Positions 10,503 to 21,725 of a stretch of 64,000 bases of DNA are shown piece after piece. Position 1 is the first letter of the stretch, and the number at the start of each line of letters is the position of its first letter. The stretch covers positions 62,001 to 126,000 of the forward strand of contig QXCR01000026.1 of the NCBI GenBank assembly GCA_004380135.1. Reading direction: 5' to 3'. The translations under genes were made by a program, and so were the position numbers. The stretch is from Stemphylium vesicarium. Its lineage: Eukaryota; Ascomycota; Dothideomycetes; Pleosporales; Pleosporaceae. Under the pieces are notes generated by a model, which did not search any database, was not told where the DNA came from, and was given only the letters and a program-made list of their open reading frames with translations.

Positions 10503-12269
10503 GGAATAATGCAAACTGCGTCGTCATGGCCTTATGCAGCCCACCGCAAAACGCAAAGTTTGGAAGCCGAACTAATCCGTTGTTTCTGTTTGATACCCGT
10601 CTCAACATCTCACTTCTCATCTCACATCTCACGTGAGCAATAGAAGGGTTGAAACGTAGCGTCCTTTGCGGGCAACATCATGTCAAGGTGCGCTAGGTAC
10701 TCGGGTACGGTATACTCTCTCGTGTACGAAACCTAGTTTTCTTTTTCTTTTCGCACATCGTCCCAAGACTTCTGATAACATTGTTCCTGGTAGATCTCGG
10801 CATCGTGCAGGCTTGGCCTTGACCTTGACGAAATGCTGGAGAGGGACCGGGAAGTTCCGTTTCTGGACGATGACGATGGCGGATGGTTTTGTTGTCGAAC
10901 GGGGGACCGAAGGATAGAAAGATTGATTCCTGGGTGGTTTTTGCGGTTGCGAGTGGTGAGCTTTGGGTGTTCGCTTCGGTGGTTCTTTTGCGTTCGCACG
11001 TGTGATGGGCATTCTGGGCAAGCAGTGATATGGCATGCATCTTCTTGTACTGATGATGGATATCTTAAGTCTTTCCATAGAAGAGAAATTACAATGGGCA
11101 TGTAGCATCCCTTAATTTTTTACCTGCCATAACACCACACACAAAGGGCTCGAGGAATGTAAACTATTTAATCCCTCCCTTTGGTGCCTATCCCATCAAT
11201 ATCCCCATCACCACCAAGTCCATGAACAAAAACAATGAGAGAACCAATCCACTCCCCTCCCTCCCCAAGTTCCCACCAACCAGCATCTATCAACCCTCCC
11301 TTGGCAAAAACCCGCAAACAACAAAACGAAAGACGCCAATACTACGGCCTTGTCCCCCCACAAAGCCACCGAAACAAACAAACAGCCAACACGCCTTACC
11401 TGGTCGGACGTACCCCAGTTCCGCTGCCCAGCTGCCCAGCTTTCCGTCGTTAGTTCTTACACCCCCATCCCCCATCCCGCCTTCGTTGCGAGGATGCGAG
11501 CAGGGGAAAAAGAAGGGTCTAGACGGGGGTGATCGTCTGCGCGGTGGTAAGCATTTAGACTGTGCCGGAATGGGGGGATGGGGAGATCCGCTGACGTCGT
11601 TGGGTTGGAGGGTTCAGTTAAATGCTTGGGGAAGGAGAGGTGAGTCGTACTGGTTGGTAGAAGGGGAAGGGAAGGCGAGGGTGGAGCACTGTGGATTGTT
11701 TTTTTTCTGAGCGCGTGAGTGGGAGGAATTTGGAAGATGGCAGCCGCAGTTGCTTGGCTTGGTGGACATGGGGAGGAAAAAGCATGACTGCTGTGCTGGG
11801 CGCGAGACTGGCTGCGCTCTGTGCAGAAAACGTTGCTGTGTGGAGATAAGTTTGCAGCAATTCGAAGAGTGGCGACAATCCAAAAAAGATGATTGCAGAG
11901 AAGATAGATGTTGGAAATATTCTTCATGGTATTCGAGTAGAATGGTTGGTGGGGGTATATCATATCGCAACCTTTCGCCGCCTCGTTTGCTCTTAGTCTC
12001 CATGCATACCGAGAGTGAGAAAGGGCCCAAATAAACGCCGTTTTGCCGTCTCATATCCCAGAGATCAGCAACAATCTTCCCCCTCCCTGTCATATCTGTT
12101 GGAGAAACACTTTCCCAGATTGAGTAAAAGAAAAATCCCAAGTGAACTCTGTACGCCATGGTATATGCCGCTCGAAAAGCTCATCCTGCCGTGGCTAGGA
12201 GAGCGTGATGCAAAAAAGAAAAAAAGAAAACGAAAATCAAAACATGAATCAAAATCTGCTGCCAACTCT
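10503..12269. other. 1.8-kb gene-free stretch with strand-biased tracts
   Basis: Rich in pyrimidine and purine tracts (for example C-rich 11240-11480 and GA-rich tracts near 12200-12240). Long frames exist on both strands but they are low-complexity and overlap each other. No domain, tRNA or transposon signature seen. Part is the 3' side of the membrane protein gene at 12270. Confidence 0.4.
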
Positions 12270-13256
12270 TTACGCATTCGTCTCACGAAGTCCACGGGAA
12301 AGCCATCGTTCCCACCAGTTCCGGACACCGACAATGCTCTCTTTGCCGTCGTTGTGTCCGTCATGACCGCCAGGGTCACCCAATATGGAGGAGAAGAACC
12401 AGAATCCGGCAGCAGTCCACGCAGCGATTGCGACACCGAATGCGACAATCGGGGAGAAAAGATTGATTACAACGAGCATTGGGGCGCTGTAGCCGGTCGT
12501 GGAGTCGTGCGAATAGACCATGTGCAGTTGCAGATTTAGCGTTGGGGCGAGAAGGGCTGTGATTTGCTCTGAGAGGGGCGGACGCGTGGTGCAGAAGCGC
12601 AAGGGTGCTAGTACGACGGAGATCAGGAGAGCGAAAACGGTCCAGAGAGCGATGGCGCCGGATAGGAAGACACTGGGGGCGCAAAGCCAAAACTAGACGG
12701 GCGTTAGTCATTACGGTTCGATAGGCGTGCGGAAACGGGGTTTTCTTACTAGCAAATGCCATGCCTTCTCTTCGGGACCTTTTTCGTGGTAGGCGCCCTT
12801 GTCGTATACAATGGCATCGCTGTCGGGGGCTGGCGTTGCCGAGGCGCGGTTTGGCGAACGGCGGCCCTGCGACGAGGAGTTGGCTTGCTTCTCGGGATCA
12901 AGATGGGCCCTGGGCGGATACTGGATACTCTGGCGATCGATTTCCGATGGCGAATAGCGGCGGCCTTGGGTGGAGTAGGGCTGTTGGCCTCGTACAGAGG
13001 AGATGCTGCTGCAGGGGCTTGGCGGAGACGACGGCTTTGGGGAGAAGGGGTGCGACGAGATGACCGAGTCGTGAGCGCGGCCATAACTCGACTTGCTGGT
13101 GCGGTCGGGCCGGACGCTGTGCTGGCGCTGGTAAGACTCTTTTTCGCTGTATGTGTACTCGTAGTCGTCGGCGACAGCGTTGGATGATGGGTGCTGGTGG
13201 TGGTGGTGCTGGGTGGATGTGGCCGAACATGGCACCGGCGGAGGCTGGGATTCCAT
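12270..13256 (-). CDS. Unknown fungal membrane protein with disordered N-terminus
   Basis: Two exons, 13256-12750 and 12692-12270, 309 residues. The intron is 57 nt (GTAAGA...TCTAG) with a clear TGACTAAC branch site. Residues 1-150 are low-complexity, rich in Ser, Pro, His and Gln (HHHHQHP, SSPPSPCSS), so likely disordered and cytosolic. The intron sits just before the first of two hydrophobic segments: about residues 170-200 (CAPSVFLSGAIALWTVFALL) and about 245-275 (PMLVVINLFSPIVAFGVAIA). The C-terminus is short and charged (NWWERWLSRGLRE), preceded by a His/Asp/Gly patch. This looks like a conserved but unnamed ascomycete two-TM protein; I do not assign a function. Frame continuity through the junction is good. 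Confidence 0.72.
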
Positions 13257-14854
13257 TGCCGGCAGTCGGGGGTTAACGTCGCTGTTGGACGGGCATCAAA
13301 CGACGCTTGGGGACATGCGAAGTCGATGAGATGGCGGGCATGTTATACAAAGGGCGGAGACTTCCCTCAGGAGAGGCAAGACTCTTGTTACATAGAATTA
13401 CGCTCTCAAGACCTTGGGAGAAGGTCTTGGGCTTGGCTTTCATCCCCAAGGCTCGGCATTTTGGCTGGGCAGTCCAACTGAAGACGGGGACGGCCAATCA
13501 CGGCCGGCCAGAGCGGACGCAGCGCAACTCTCTTGCACGCGCCGCTGAGGCCGAAGACGGGATTCGCGGCAGTGACCTGTCCTGGCTGCCCTGGCTGCCC
13601 TGGCCGCTCGCAACCTTCTGCCTTGGCCTGGCGCGCCGACGATGCTGAGCCATGCTGAGCGACGCTGAGCAAACTCTCTTGCTGCGCTGTCGCGACGGCC
13701 ATCTCACCGTCTCGTCTTGTGCACCGCCCGAGACAGCGACACGCCAAGCCGCAGACAAAGCGCTACCACGGTCCGTCCAAGGCGTCCGCTGCCTGGGTGG
13801 TGCTGTGCCTAGGAATTATCGAACCAGCGCATCTTAGATAGGCACTGTGTGTACCACGGATGCAGCCGTCTGTACAGCTGCCCACACCAAGCTTCCCCAA
13901 CCCGTCCAGGCACTAGACACCAGCGCAGTGCAACGTCGCGAGCAGCTCTGGAGTCGCATTCCTCGAACCCCCCAACCCCAAGTCGGAGCGGCGGGATGCC
14001 GTCACATGCGCTTGTCGGCGGGAATAGATTCGAGCCAGCTCTGCCCTGGCGCTGGTACTCTATGGTTGAGACTTTCAACCCGGACCCCAAGCGTGGCTGA
14101 AACCGCATCGGTCTTGCTGATCTTGGGCTTGGCGTTGGCACATGAGTGAAAAAGGCTCGGATGCTCGAGGAAAAGACCGCCAGCGGTCCTGGCAGAGCGT
14201 TCGGTCAATTAACTCTCTCGCTTGCTCGGCACAGTGTTTATACCTTGGTAGAAAAAGCAGCGAGACCCGTTCCAGTCTTTACGTACAACGACCGTGCCCT
14301 TAGGTACCCGTGCCGACATTGCCAACCCCACTACCCAGCTACTCACAAGCACGACCATGGGGACTGCCTCTGCCTCTCGACGTCACCTTTCGTTATATTC
14401 GCGCAGTCTTCCATCATCGAGTCCAATTTAGATGGAGGATTCGACAAGTACTTGTTATGCGACAAGCCTTTTGGCTGCAGCTACAAGCATAGCCGGTGGT
14501 ATAGTTCGACTGGTCAGCATCCTGGCGGAGTTGCGCTCCGCCTCGGGAATGTCCTTTGCAGACCGCCGGACATAAACGCAAACGACCTAACATGCCAGGG
14601 GAGTGCGCCTTTAGCTAGCGGACTCATTGTTATAGTGGTGAGCCAACGCTGATGTCACGAACCCTAAAAGAACCGCCCAGTAAGCACTGTAACAACAGAG
14701 CGGGTGATGGCACGGGGATTGCCGCAGCTTCCAACTTGCCTCCAAGGGCCTTGTCTGCAATCAAATGTCCATCACCTTGTACTTTTGGGAACCTAAACAT
14801 CAAAAACCTCCTAATTTCGTACAAATGGTCGACCCCCATGTTTGCGAGACCATC
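13257..14854. other. 1.6-kb intergenic region with short tandem repeats
   Basis: It holds the promoter side of the membrane protein gene and the 3' side of LYS2. Two micro-repeats lie close together: CTGGCTGCC-type units at about 13582-13608 and three decamers of the form GATGCTGAGC at 13641-13670. Frames present are GC-rich shadows with no domain. Confidence 0.45.
13641..13670. repeat. Three tandem decamers (GATGCTGAGC type)
   Basis: GATGCTGAGC, CATGCTGAGC and GACGCTGAGC follow directly. They lie about 390 nt upstream of the ATG at 13256 on the promoter side of that minus-strand gene. Could be a protein-binding array or simple slippage. Confidence 0.5.
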
Positions 14855-17800
14855 TTAGACACCCCTCCGTCCACCTACAAGCTTCATGCCCTCGCGCATA
14901 GCATCCGTTAACCGGCTCATCACCAGCTCCTTGATACCCTTCTTCTCTGGCTTCGGCATGAAGCCTAGCTCGATCAGATAACTAACATACACACCAACGG
15001 TATCTTCCGTTACTGCTCCACCCTTGCTCCAATCCTCACCAGTCCATGACTCGTCCTTCTTCAACGCCTCCGCTGCGTTCCTGTCATCAAGTTCTGGTGC
15101 CTTGGTGTCGGCAGGCAGGTCTCCGGTAACGAAGTGGTAAAGGGGTAGAAGAGCGTTCTCCTCCTTGGTACCTGACCGGTCAGATACGTACTTTTCCATC
15201 TTCTGCTTCCATTCGGGATAGGGTACGAGAGGCACGTTGTAACCAAAGTTTTCGAGTGCACCTAGGAACTCGTTGAATGTGATACGGGGGTGCGAAGTAA
15301 CCTGTGCGACACCCAAGGGCTCGATAGGTGGGTTGAAGGACGATGCTACCACAACACGGGCGACATGTGTTACGGGGACCATGTTAATCGTGTTGGTGAT
15401 ATCGGGTCGGGACTTGAGCTGGATACAGCCCTTGAGGATGCGGACAAGGAAATCATCCGTGTTGGTTGTGCCGTACTCTGGGTCTCCCAAAACATATCCA
15501 GGGCGGATGACGCAGCCACTCAGGCCCTTCTTTCCAGCCTGTCTTGTGATGTATTCGGCCGCCCACTTGGACTGGCCATAGCCAGTACCCAAACCTTTGC
15601 GTGCACCCTCTAGGTCGTCTGCCTCTGGAACACCTGTGCCGCCTTCCGCGAGGCTCTTCTCAGAGAGCTTGACAAAGTAGTCAGTGTCAAGTACTGAAGT
15701 TGAGCTGACAAGGCCAAAGTTCTTGGCCTTGCCCGCAGCGCACATGGAGAGTGCAGTCATTGTCGATACGACGTTGGGTCCTCGTAAGCGAGAGTAGGGC
15801 AATACCCAATGTACCAACGCACCGTTGTGTACAACCACGTCGACGGAGTCAACAAGCTTATTCCAAGTGTTTGGCTCAAGCCCAAAGTTCTCCTTCTCCA
15901 GGTCGCCGACAAGTGGCTCCAGTCGTGACTCCCAGCCATCTTCCCAGATACCGTACGCTGTGCAAGTCTGCCTCACACGTCCCAAAGCAGCATCAATATC
16001 ATTTGCACGGACAAGTGCTGTGACCTTTCCAGGTCTAGATAGTATGTCACGTAAGATGTAAGCTCCCAAGAAACCAGTCGCACCAGTGAGGAAGGTATGC
16101 ACTTCTTCCTTGGGCTTCAGCGGCTCCTTTGTCTTGAAGTCGGTTAGTTGGTTGGCGAGGTCTCTGGCATCGGCAGAGTACGCCTCATCTTCGGGGTCGT
16201 CTTCCAGAGCCTCTGCTGTGTCTAGGCGCAGACCGATGGGGTCCATGGCTTGGTCGATGTTTGCTGAGAAACCACGCAACGTGGGATATTGGAAGATGGT
16301 GGTCATGGGCACATCGACATCCTTCCATTCCTGGCGGATCTTGAAGAATAGTTGTTGTGCGATGATACTGTGTCCACCAAGATCGAAGAAAGAGTCGCTT
16401 CCACTAATGCTGTCAGCCGTTACACCGCGGTCGCTGAGAAGCTCTGCCCAAATGCCAGCCATGGCTTTTTCAGTTGGTGTCAGAGCTGCGCCCAGCTGTG
16501 AAGGACGTCTTGCACCCGCAGCGGCCAAATGAGCTGGTTCTGGGAAAGGCAGCGCTGGACGATCGATCTTGCCGTTCGGATTCAACGGAAATCGGATGAG
16601 CGGAACAATGATGGAAGGCACAGCGTATGCGGGAAGTTTCTTCTTCAGATGCTCGCGTACATCGTCTCGTAGGTATTTGAAGCGCTTGAGCAGTGTGACC
16701 ATGCTCGTGTCGTCTGTAGCATCGCTATCTTTTGCGCCACGTTCCTCTAGCCAATCATACCATCGCTTCATCTCAGGAACAATGTAGCTGACCAGAGTTG
16801 GCTCTTCGTAGGCATCACGTTTGAGCAATGTGACGTTTTCACGCACCAGGGGATGGGCGGAGAGATGAGAGTCAATCTCGCCAAGTTCGATGCGGAAGCC
16901 ACGAATCTTTACTTGTGAGTCGACTCGGCCTGTGCAGTGAACGTTTCCATCCTCAGAATAGTGGCCCAGGTCGCCAGAACGGTACAGCCTATCTCGGGGA
17001 CCTTTGTAGAACTCCCGCCATGGCTCAGCCGCGCCTTGGCTTTCTACCTTCTGCTTGTCTTCGTCTATCCACTTCTGTTGGTCCACAAACCAGTTGTCGA
17101 CGAATTTGCTGGCCGTGAGATCGGGTAATCCAAGGTATTCTTCAGCAAGACCACCAGCTCTTACGTAGATTTCACCGCTTTCACCAGGCTTGCAGACCTT
17201 GTTTCGATCTTCACGGTTCACTACCAGGAGCTGCACATTGTTCATACCTCGGCCAGCCGGGATGACCTCGCCAATGCTATCCAGGAACTCGGGCGCTTCG
17301 ATGTTGCTCGGTAGCTCGTAGTAGCTGACAGCTCGTTGTGTCTCTGTGGTTCCGTACATGTTGACGATGCGTACGTTTGGTGCCAGATTTTGCAGCCTCC
17401 TGCAGTCTCGCTTGATCAACAGATCACCTACGAAGAAGGAATGATGTAGACTGGGGAAGACTGCCGATGCACCTCCTACAAGAATCTGACCCATGGCGGG
17501 CGTAAGATGGGTGACGGTCGCGCCATACTTGCGCATCCACTCGGCGAGCTTCTCGTGCTGTATATCCTCCTTGCTCGGTACTAGCAGTTGAGCGCCAAGG
17601 AAAAGAGGTGTGAAAATATCGCGCTGGATGGGGTCGTGGGCAATGCCGGAAAGCATAGTGAACTTGTCATTTTCAGAGAGTCCAAATGTCTCGGCCATCC
17701 ATGGGAAGTAGTGAGTCAGCGAAAAGTGTCGACCCTTGACGCCCTTGGGCTTTCCTTCGGATCCTGAAGTAAAGGAAAGCGTTGGTGTTGAGTCGGGGCC

Positions 17801-18467
17801 GACCAGCACGCCGGGGAGCTCGGCCTTGAGTTGCTGCTGCCCCTCGAGGACATCCTTTCCGTCCTTGGAACCTCCTACCAGTGTGCCATCATCCTTGAGT
17901 TCTAGCGCAGGGACCTCTGTCCTGAGTTGTAGATTTTCTTTGACGTAGTTTCGCACTTGTTCTGAGAGCGGGCCTGCCTCACGAATGGCCTTGTCGATGA
18001 CGACGAGAGCGCGCGGCTGGGAGACTTCGAGATAGATGCATTGGCGGTCGGGAGGGTATCTGGCCCGTTGTTAGTCATAGCGCCAGAGACCGGAGATGCG
18101 GTGCTCACAATGGGTCTAGCACTGAGAAGGTCGCTCCTGCCGCCAATACGGCCATGATAGCCACTACCAGATCTACACCACGGTGAGCGAAGATCATGAC
18201 CACCTCCCCTCTTTGCACGCCATTTTGCACCAGGTGGTGAGAGAGTACTGAGGTTGCCTCAAAGATTTGCTTGTATGTGAATTTGCGCTCTGGTGTCTTG
18301 CTGGTGGCGGTTTCCACCACACATGGTCGCTCGGGATGCTTGCGAGCGTTTCCAGCGAATATCTCGTGGATTGGTCCCTTGAAGTCGGACCAGTGGAGGT
18401 CCGCGGTGGGATCCGGAATACTTCCTTTGGTGAGCGAAGCCATTGTCGCGCGTACTTGATCCTGCAT
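14855..18467 (-). CDS. LYS2: L-2-aminoadipate reductase (lysine biosynthesis)
   Basis: Two exons, 18467-18109 and 18059-14855, 1187 residues; the 49-nt intron joins FSVLDP to LYPPDRQ, a conserved run. The enzyme adenylates alpha-aminoadipate, loads it on its own carrier domain and reduces it with NADPH to the semialdehyde, the committed fungal lysine step. Visible domains: adenylation (LSFTSGSEGKPKGVKG near residue 213; YRSGDLGHYSEDGNVHCTGR), carrier domain with DLGGHS near residue 682 (Ser carries phosphopantetheine, added by Lys5), and a short-chain reductase domain with FLTGATGFLGAYIL near residue 775. A second in-frame ATG at 18443 (MASLTKG) has better context. Yeast Lys2 has roughly 200 extra residues before the adenylation domain; here the upstream DNA looks like a pyrimidine-rich leader, so that region seems absent. 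Confidence 0.93.
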
Positions 18468-19071
18468 GTCTCAGGGAAATATCTGGCGGGGTCGCGTGTT
18501 AAGTGTGCGCATGCGAGGAATTGGTGTGTACGAGTCGAATTGAAGAGAGACCAAAAGAAAAAGACGGTGAATAGGAAAGTAGATGATCCGTCTCCGTCTG
18601 TGTCCTGGAGGCTGGTGTCTAAAAAGAGGATGCAAAAGAATCAGAGGGCAGAAAGTATTCGACGTATGACGCATCCAGTCAAAATGCTCGACTCAGGCGA
18701 CATCGGCGGGACCCCCACTAGCGAGGGCAATCGAGGAGCGTGGGATTCCGGGGGGTGCATCGTCGGCCGTCAGCCCTACGCTAGGCGTGCACCTCGCTCG
18801 CGAAACTGCAAGCTGGAAGCCGCTTGCTGCCACGACGCGTCACCCGCCTCTGTGGCATCGCTGGTGATATTGCTGTGGGCAAGTGCGGCTTACGTCCTCT
18901 CCCAATTTCATATCCGTGAAACATTTCCCTGTCGGCCACTTGGACCCGAGTTGGCTTCTTGCGCCACGCCATCCTCAGGAACAACTTCAGGCCCGCCACG
19001 GAACTGATGTCGCCAATTCCACAATAGTCCTCTTCTCCCCTCGCCATCGCACCACCCCCCTTAATCGCACC
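18468..19071. promoter_or_regulatory. Divergent intergenic region between LYS2 and the GT-like gene
   Basis: 604 nt separate the two divergent start codons. The LYS2 side is pyrimidine-rich on its own strand. Long antisense frames here (for example minus 18781-19566) overlap the GT-like gene and are shadows. No recognised factor site is claimed. Confidence 0.5.
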
Positions 19072-21006
19072 ATGCCGACGCAACACACTATCATGGGGCG
19101 ACCCGTGACGCTCCAGATGCCCCCAAGGAGGTTCCAGGTCATCTTCATCGTCCTCTTCTTCCTTATCGTCAATCTGACCTTCTACGGACCACCATCGCGC
19201 GAAAGCATACCCACGTACGACGAAGTAGCCGATGCCGTAAAACACCCGCAAGCCCACGTACCTGACATTGGCGAGCTCCCTGCTGTCCCCAACCCATTCG
19301 GCCCCTCCGCACACAAGCCGCCGCCTGCTCAGGCCAACAATACTGCCGCGAGCGCATACGGCGCTATAGAATGGCTGACTGATTTCAAATGGCGAAACCC
19401 CTTCTCTTCCACCGTGACCTTCGACGAAAATAGGGCCCTGCTGCCCCCGCTCCGCCCTCGAACGCCCATTTACACCTACTACGATGTACCCAAGAAGCAG
19501 GCCAAGGACATATCGGCAGCAGAACAAAGGCTGCTTCTGGCATGGCGAAGAGCTTGGTGGGCACAAGGGTTCAAGCCGGTAGTACTATCGCGCGATGAAG
19601 CCAAGCAAAACCCACTGTACCAGCTATTCCAGCGCATGAAGCTCGACCCGAAGCTCGAATTCGAGGTTATGCGCTGGCTAGCGTGGGGACACATGAAAGG
19701 AGGTATCCTCGTCAATTGGCTGGCACTGCCCATGGCCGAGTACGAGAATCCCATGCTGAACTTTTTGCGACGCAACGAGTACCCCAAGTTGTCCCGAGTT
19801 CAGTCTCTCGATAATGCTGTCTTCTTCGGAGAAAAAATGGCTGTTGACGATGCCCTCAAGAAACTCACCAACAACGAGTTATTGAAGAATGTTACAGCCA
19901 ACAAGGACAAGCTCACGAAGCTAGCCAACAAAGAGGGTGGCCCAGTCGTAAATCTCCTGGGTTCGAATGATATAACAGTGGATGCGAAAGCTGACGGCAT
20001 TGCATCTTACAACATGGCCACCATCTCCAGTAAATACAAGACCGTCTCCGACAAGTTCACCAACACGACCCAGGCAGAAGCTCTCGATCTGCTTGAGAAT
20101 CTCATCAATTCTCACCTCCATCTGACTTGGCAGGAACAACATCCTGAAGGGGTGGCAATCGTGAAACCGGTACCAGAGCACACGACCGCGCTCATGTATG
20201 AAGCCACCAGCATCGGTCGCAACCTCACCCAATGTCCGAGTTCACCAATGCCCAAGACATGTCCGCCTAACCGACCAAAGTGCAAGCCATGTGACGCCAA
20301 CAAGGCGATGAAAATACAAGTGTTCCCCGAGTTCGTCAACACCACAAAGTTCTTCACCATCGGGACCGTTCCGCATCCGTACACGCTTACTTCGTTACAT
20401 TACACGCGGGACACGATCGATACCAACTTCCTCCGCAACAATGCTAAGCGCGACCTCTGGATCCAGAAATTGACCGATAAATCCATCCCCGGCGACCACA
20501 CTGAGCAAGTCCGCGTTCTCAAGTTCAAGGAGCTCGTGGCCGCAGCTCCCGCACACTCGTTGTGGCTGACAGCTGAGCGTATTACCCAAGACGATCTCGA
20601 CTGGATCTTCGGCTTCGGGCTGCCCCAAAATGCATCCACCACCAAGGAGCCCAGCTCACCCAGCAAGGAATCCGAGCTCATCCTCTTCCCTCGCCCAGCT
20701 CCTCCCAAGCCCATCGAAGGCGTCGATGTACCCGACGAGAAATGGATTGAAAAAGAAGTAGAGCGCCTCAACAAGGCCCGCGACGCCATCAAGAGTAAAG
20801 ACAAAAACATGAAGCTCGTGGTCGAAGCAGTAGAGAAATGGAATCTAGCGGACACGGAAGCCTGGCGATTTTCCAGGGCGTATTCCGCGAGAAGACGGCA
20901 AGAGAGAAAGAAGTGGGAGGAAGAAGAGGCAAAGTACTCTGGAAGCGAGAAGAAGGCCGGTGTTCGACCTGGAGAAGGCGGAGGGAGATGGGTTGATAGG
21001 AGGTAG
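19072..21006 (+). CDS. Type II membrane protein, glycosyltransferase-like
   Basis: Single exon, 644 residues from the ATG at 19072 (context CGCACCATGCC); the frame is open upstream to 18883, but starting at 19072 puts one hydrophobic segment (FQVIFIVLFFLIVNLTFYG, about residues 22-40) near the N-terminus as a signal anchor, typical of Golgi or ER enzymes. The lumenal part has YTYYDVPKKQAKD, then LLLAWRRAWWAQGFKPVVLS and MRWLAWGHMKGGILVNWLAL. This order resembles the sugar-binding region of GT32-like transferases (long helix, then a GG-I/Y motif), but the DxD metal motif usually after GG is not visible. Several N-glycosylation sequons and a cysteine cluster (CPPNRPKCKPC) follow. The C-terminus is charged and coiled-coil-like. 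A catalytic role is uncertain. Confidence 0.7.
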   Translation: MPTQHTIMGRPVTLQMPPRRFQVIFIVLFFLIVNLTFYGPPSRESIPTYDEVADAVKHPQAHVPDIGELPAVPNPFGPSAHKPPPAQANNTAASAYGAIEWLTDFKWRNPFSSTVTFDENRALLPPLRPRTPIYTYYDVPKKQAKDISAAEQRLLLAWRRAWWAQGFKPVVLSRDEAKQNPLYQLFQRMKLDPKLEFEVMRWLAWGHMKGGILVNWLALPMAEYENPMLNFLRRNEYPKLSRVQSLDNAVFFGEKMAVDDALKKLTNNELLKNVTANKDKLTKLANKEGGPVVNLLGSNDITVDAKADGIASYNMATISSKYKTVSDKFTNTTQAEALDLLENLINSHLHLTWQEQHPEGVAIVKPVPEHTTALMYEATSIGRNLTQCPSSPMPKTCPPNRPKCKPCDANKAMKIQVFPEFVNTTKFFTIGTVPHPYTLTSLHYTRDTIDTNFLRNNAKRDLWIQKLTDKSIPGDHTEQVRVLKFKELVAAAPAHSLWLTAERITQDDLDWIFGFGLPQNASTTKEPSSPSKESELILFPRPAPPKPIEGVDVPDEKWIEKEVERLNKARDAIKSKDKNMKLVVEAVEKWNLADTEAWRFSRAYSARRRQERKKWEEEEAKYSGSEKKAGVRPGEGGGRWVDRR

Positions 21007-21725
21007 TTACCTGAATGATTTGACATAACTGCAAGGTGTTTCTGGCGTTTTGGGAGCTGTAGGATAACCCCTTTAGCTTTGGCAGTGCACATGTGTGCAC
21101 ATCTTTTTCTTCAAACTTTGTCAATTACAACTCACTCTTCTGGCGACTTTTGCTCTGTGTAGATAACCCGGCAGAGTTGGTTTCACAGTGGGCGCCTTGT
21201 TACGACGCAGTCGAGCGCTTTCGACCGCAACCGCCACGGAAATAACGACAAGCAGGATCTCGATAGCAAGCACGAAATTGCTGATCTACCAGAATACTTA
21301 CCTGGCTGCGGAAAGATGAAACGTCACTGGCGCATGCAGCTGAAGGTTGTGGCTTTTCAGCCCCCGCAGCACACTTCCGCTTTTAGTGTTTTTCCATGTA
21401 TCATGCATGAAGATCGTCGAGGGGCCGCCTTACTGGGCCGCTGTAAGCACTTGTGAGGTGGTATGCTTATCTTGACGCCCCGGGCCTGAGGGTGTGGAAA
21501 GACGTTGCTTGGCCTGCTTTCTTACATTCTTACATTACTGCTCGGGCTGGGTATCGCGTTCCAAATTCCATCTTTCACAAACCGCACGTCGCTTGGCCCG
21601 CCCTTTTTGCATTCTGCCTCTACTGCTAGGACTGGACATCGCATTTCCAAATTCTTCCATTCATAAAGCGCACTTCGAATCAGCCTCGTTAGTCTCTAGC
21701 AGCGGTGCAACCAGGAATCTACAAG
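21007..21725. promoter_or_regulatory. Intergenic and upstream region of the CorA-like gene
   Basis: Contains the 3' end of the GT-like gene and the promoter/leader of the gene at 21726. The last part carries an imperfect tandem duplication described separately. Confidence 0.45.
21507..21676. repeat. Imperfect tandem duplication, unit about 84 bp
   Basis: Two adjacent copies, 21507-21590 and 21591-21676, both begin GCTTGGCC and share the order ACTGCT-GG-CTGG-ATCGC-TTCCAAATTC-CA-TTCA-AA-CGCAC, with many substitutions. The second copy ends about 50 nt before the ATG of the CorA-like gene, so it is probably in promoter or leader. Confidence 0.55.

Noticed and set aside
11222..11710. 162-codon plus frame, Pro-rich
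   Set aside because: Produced by C-rich tracts; turns into Gly/Trp-rich text with no fold.
13795..13850. 7-bp inverted repeat GTGCCTA/TAGGCAC around a GGTTCGA-like sequence (minus)
   Set aside because: Only 27 nt lie between the arms, too few for a tRNA; stem is short enough to be chance.
18781..19566. 261-codon minus frame overlapping the GT-like gene
   Set aside because: Antisense shadow of a strongly biased plus-strand gene; no domain, and it is not the missing Lys2 N-terminus.
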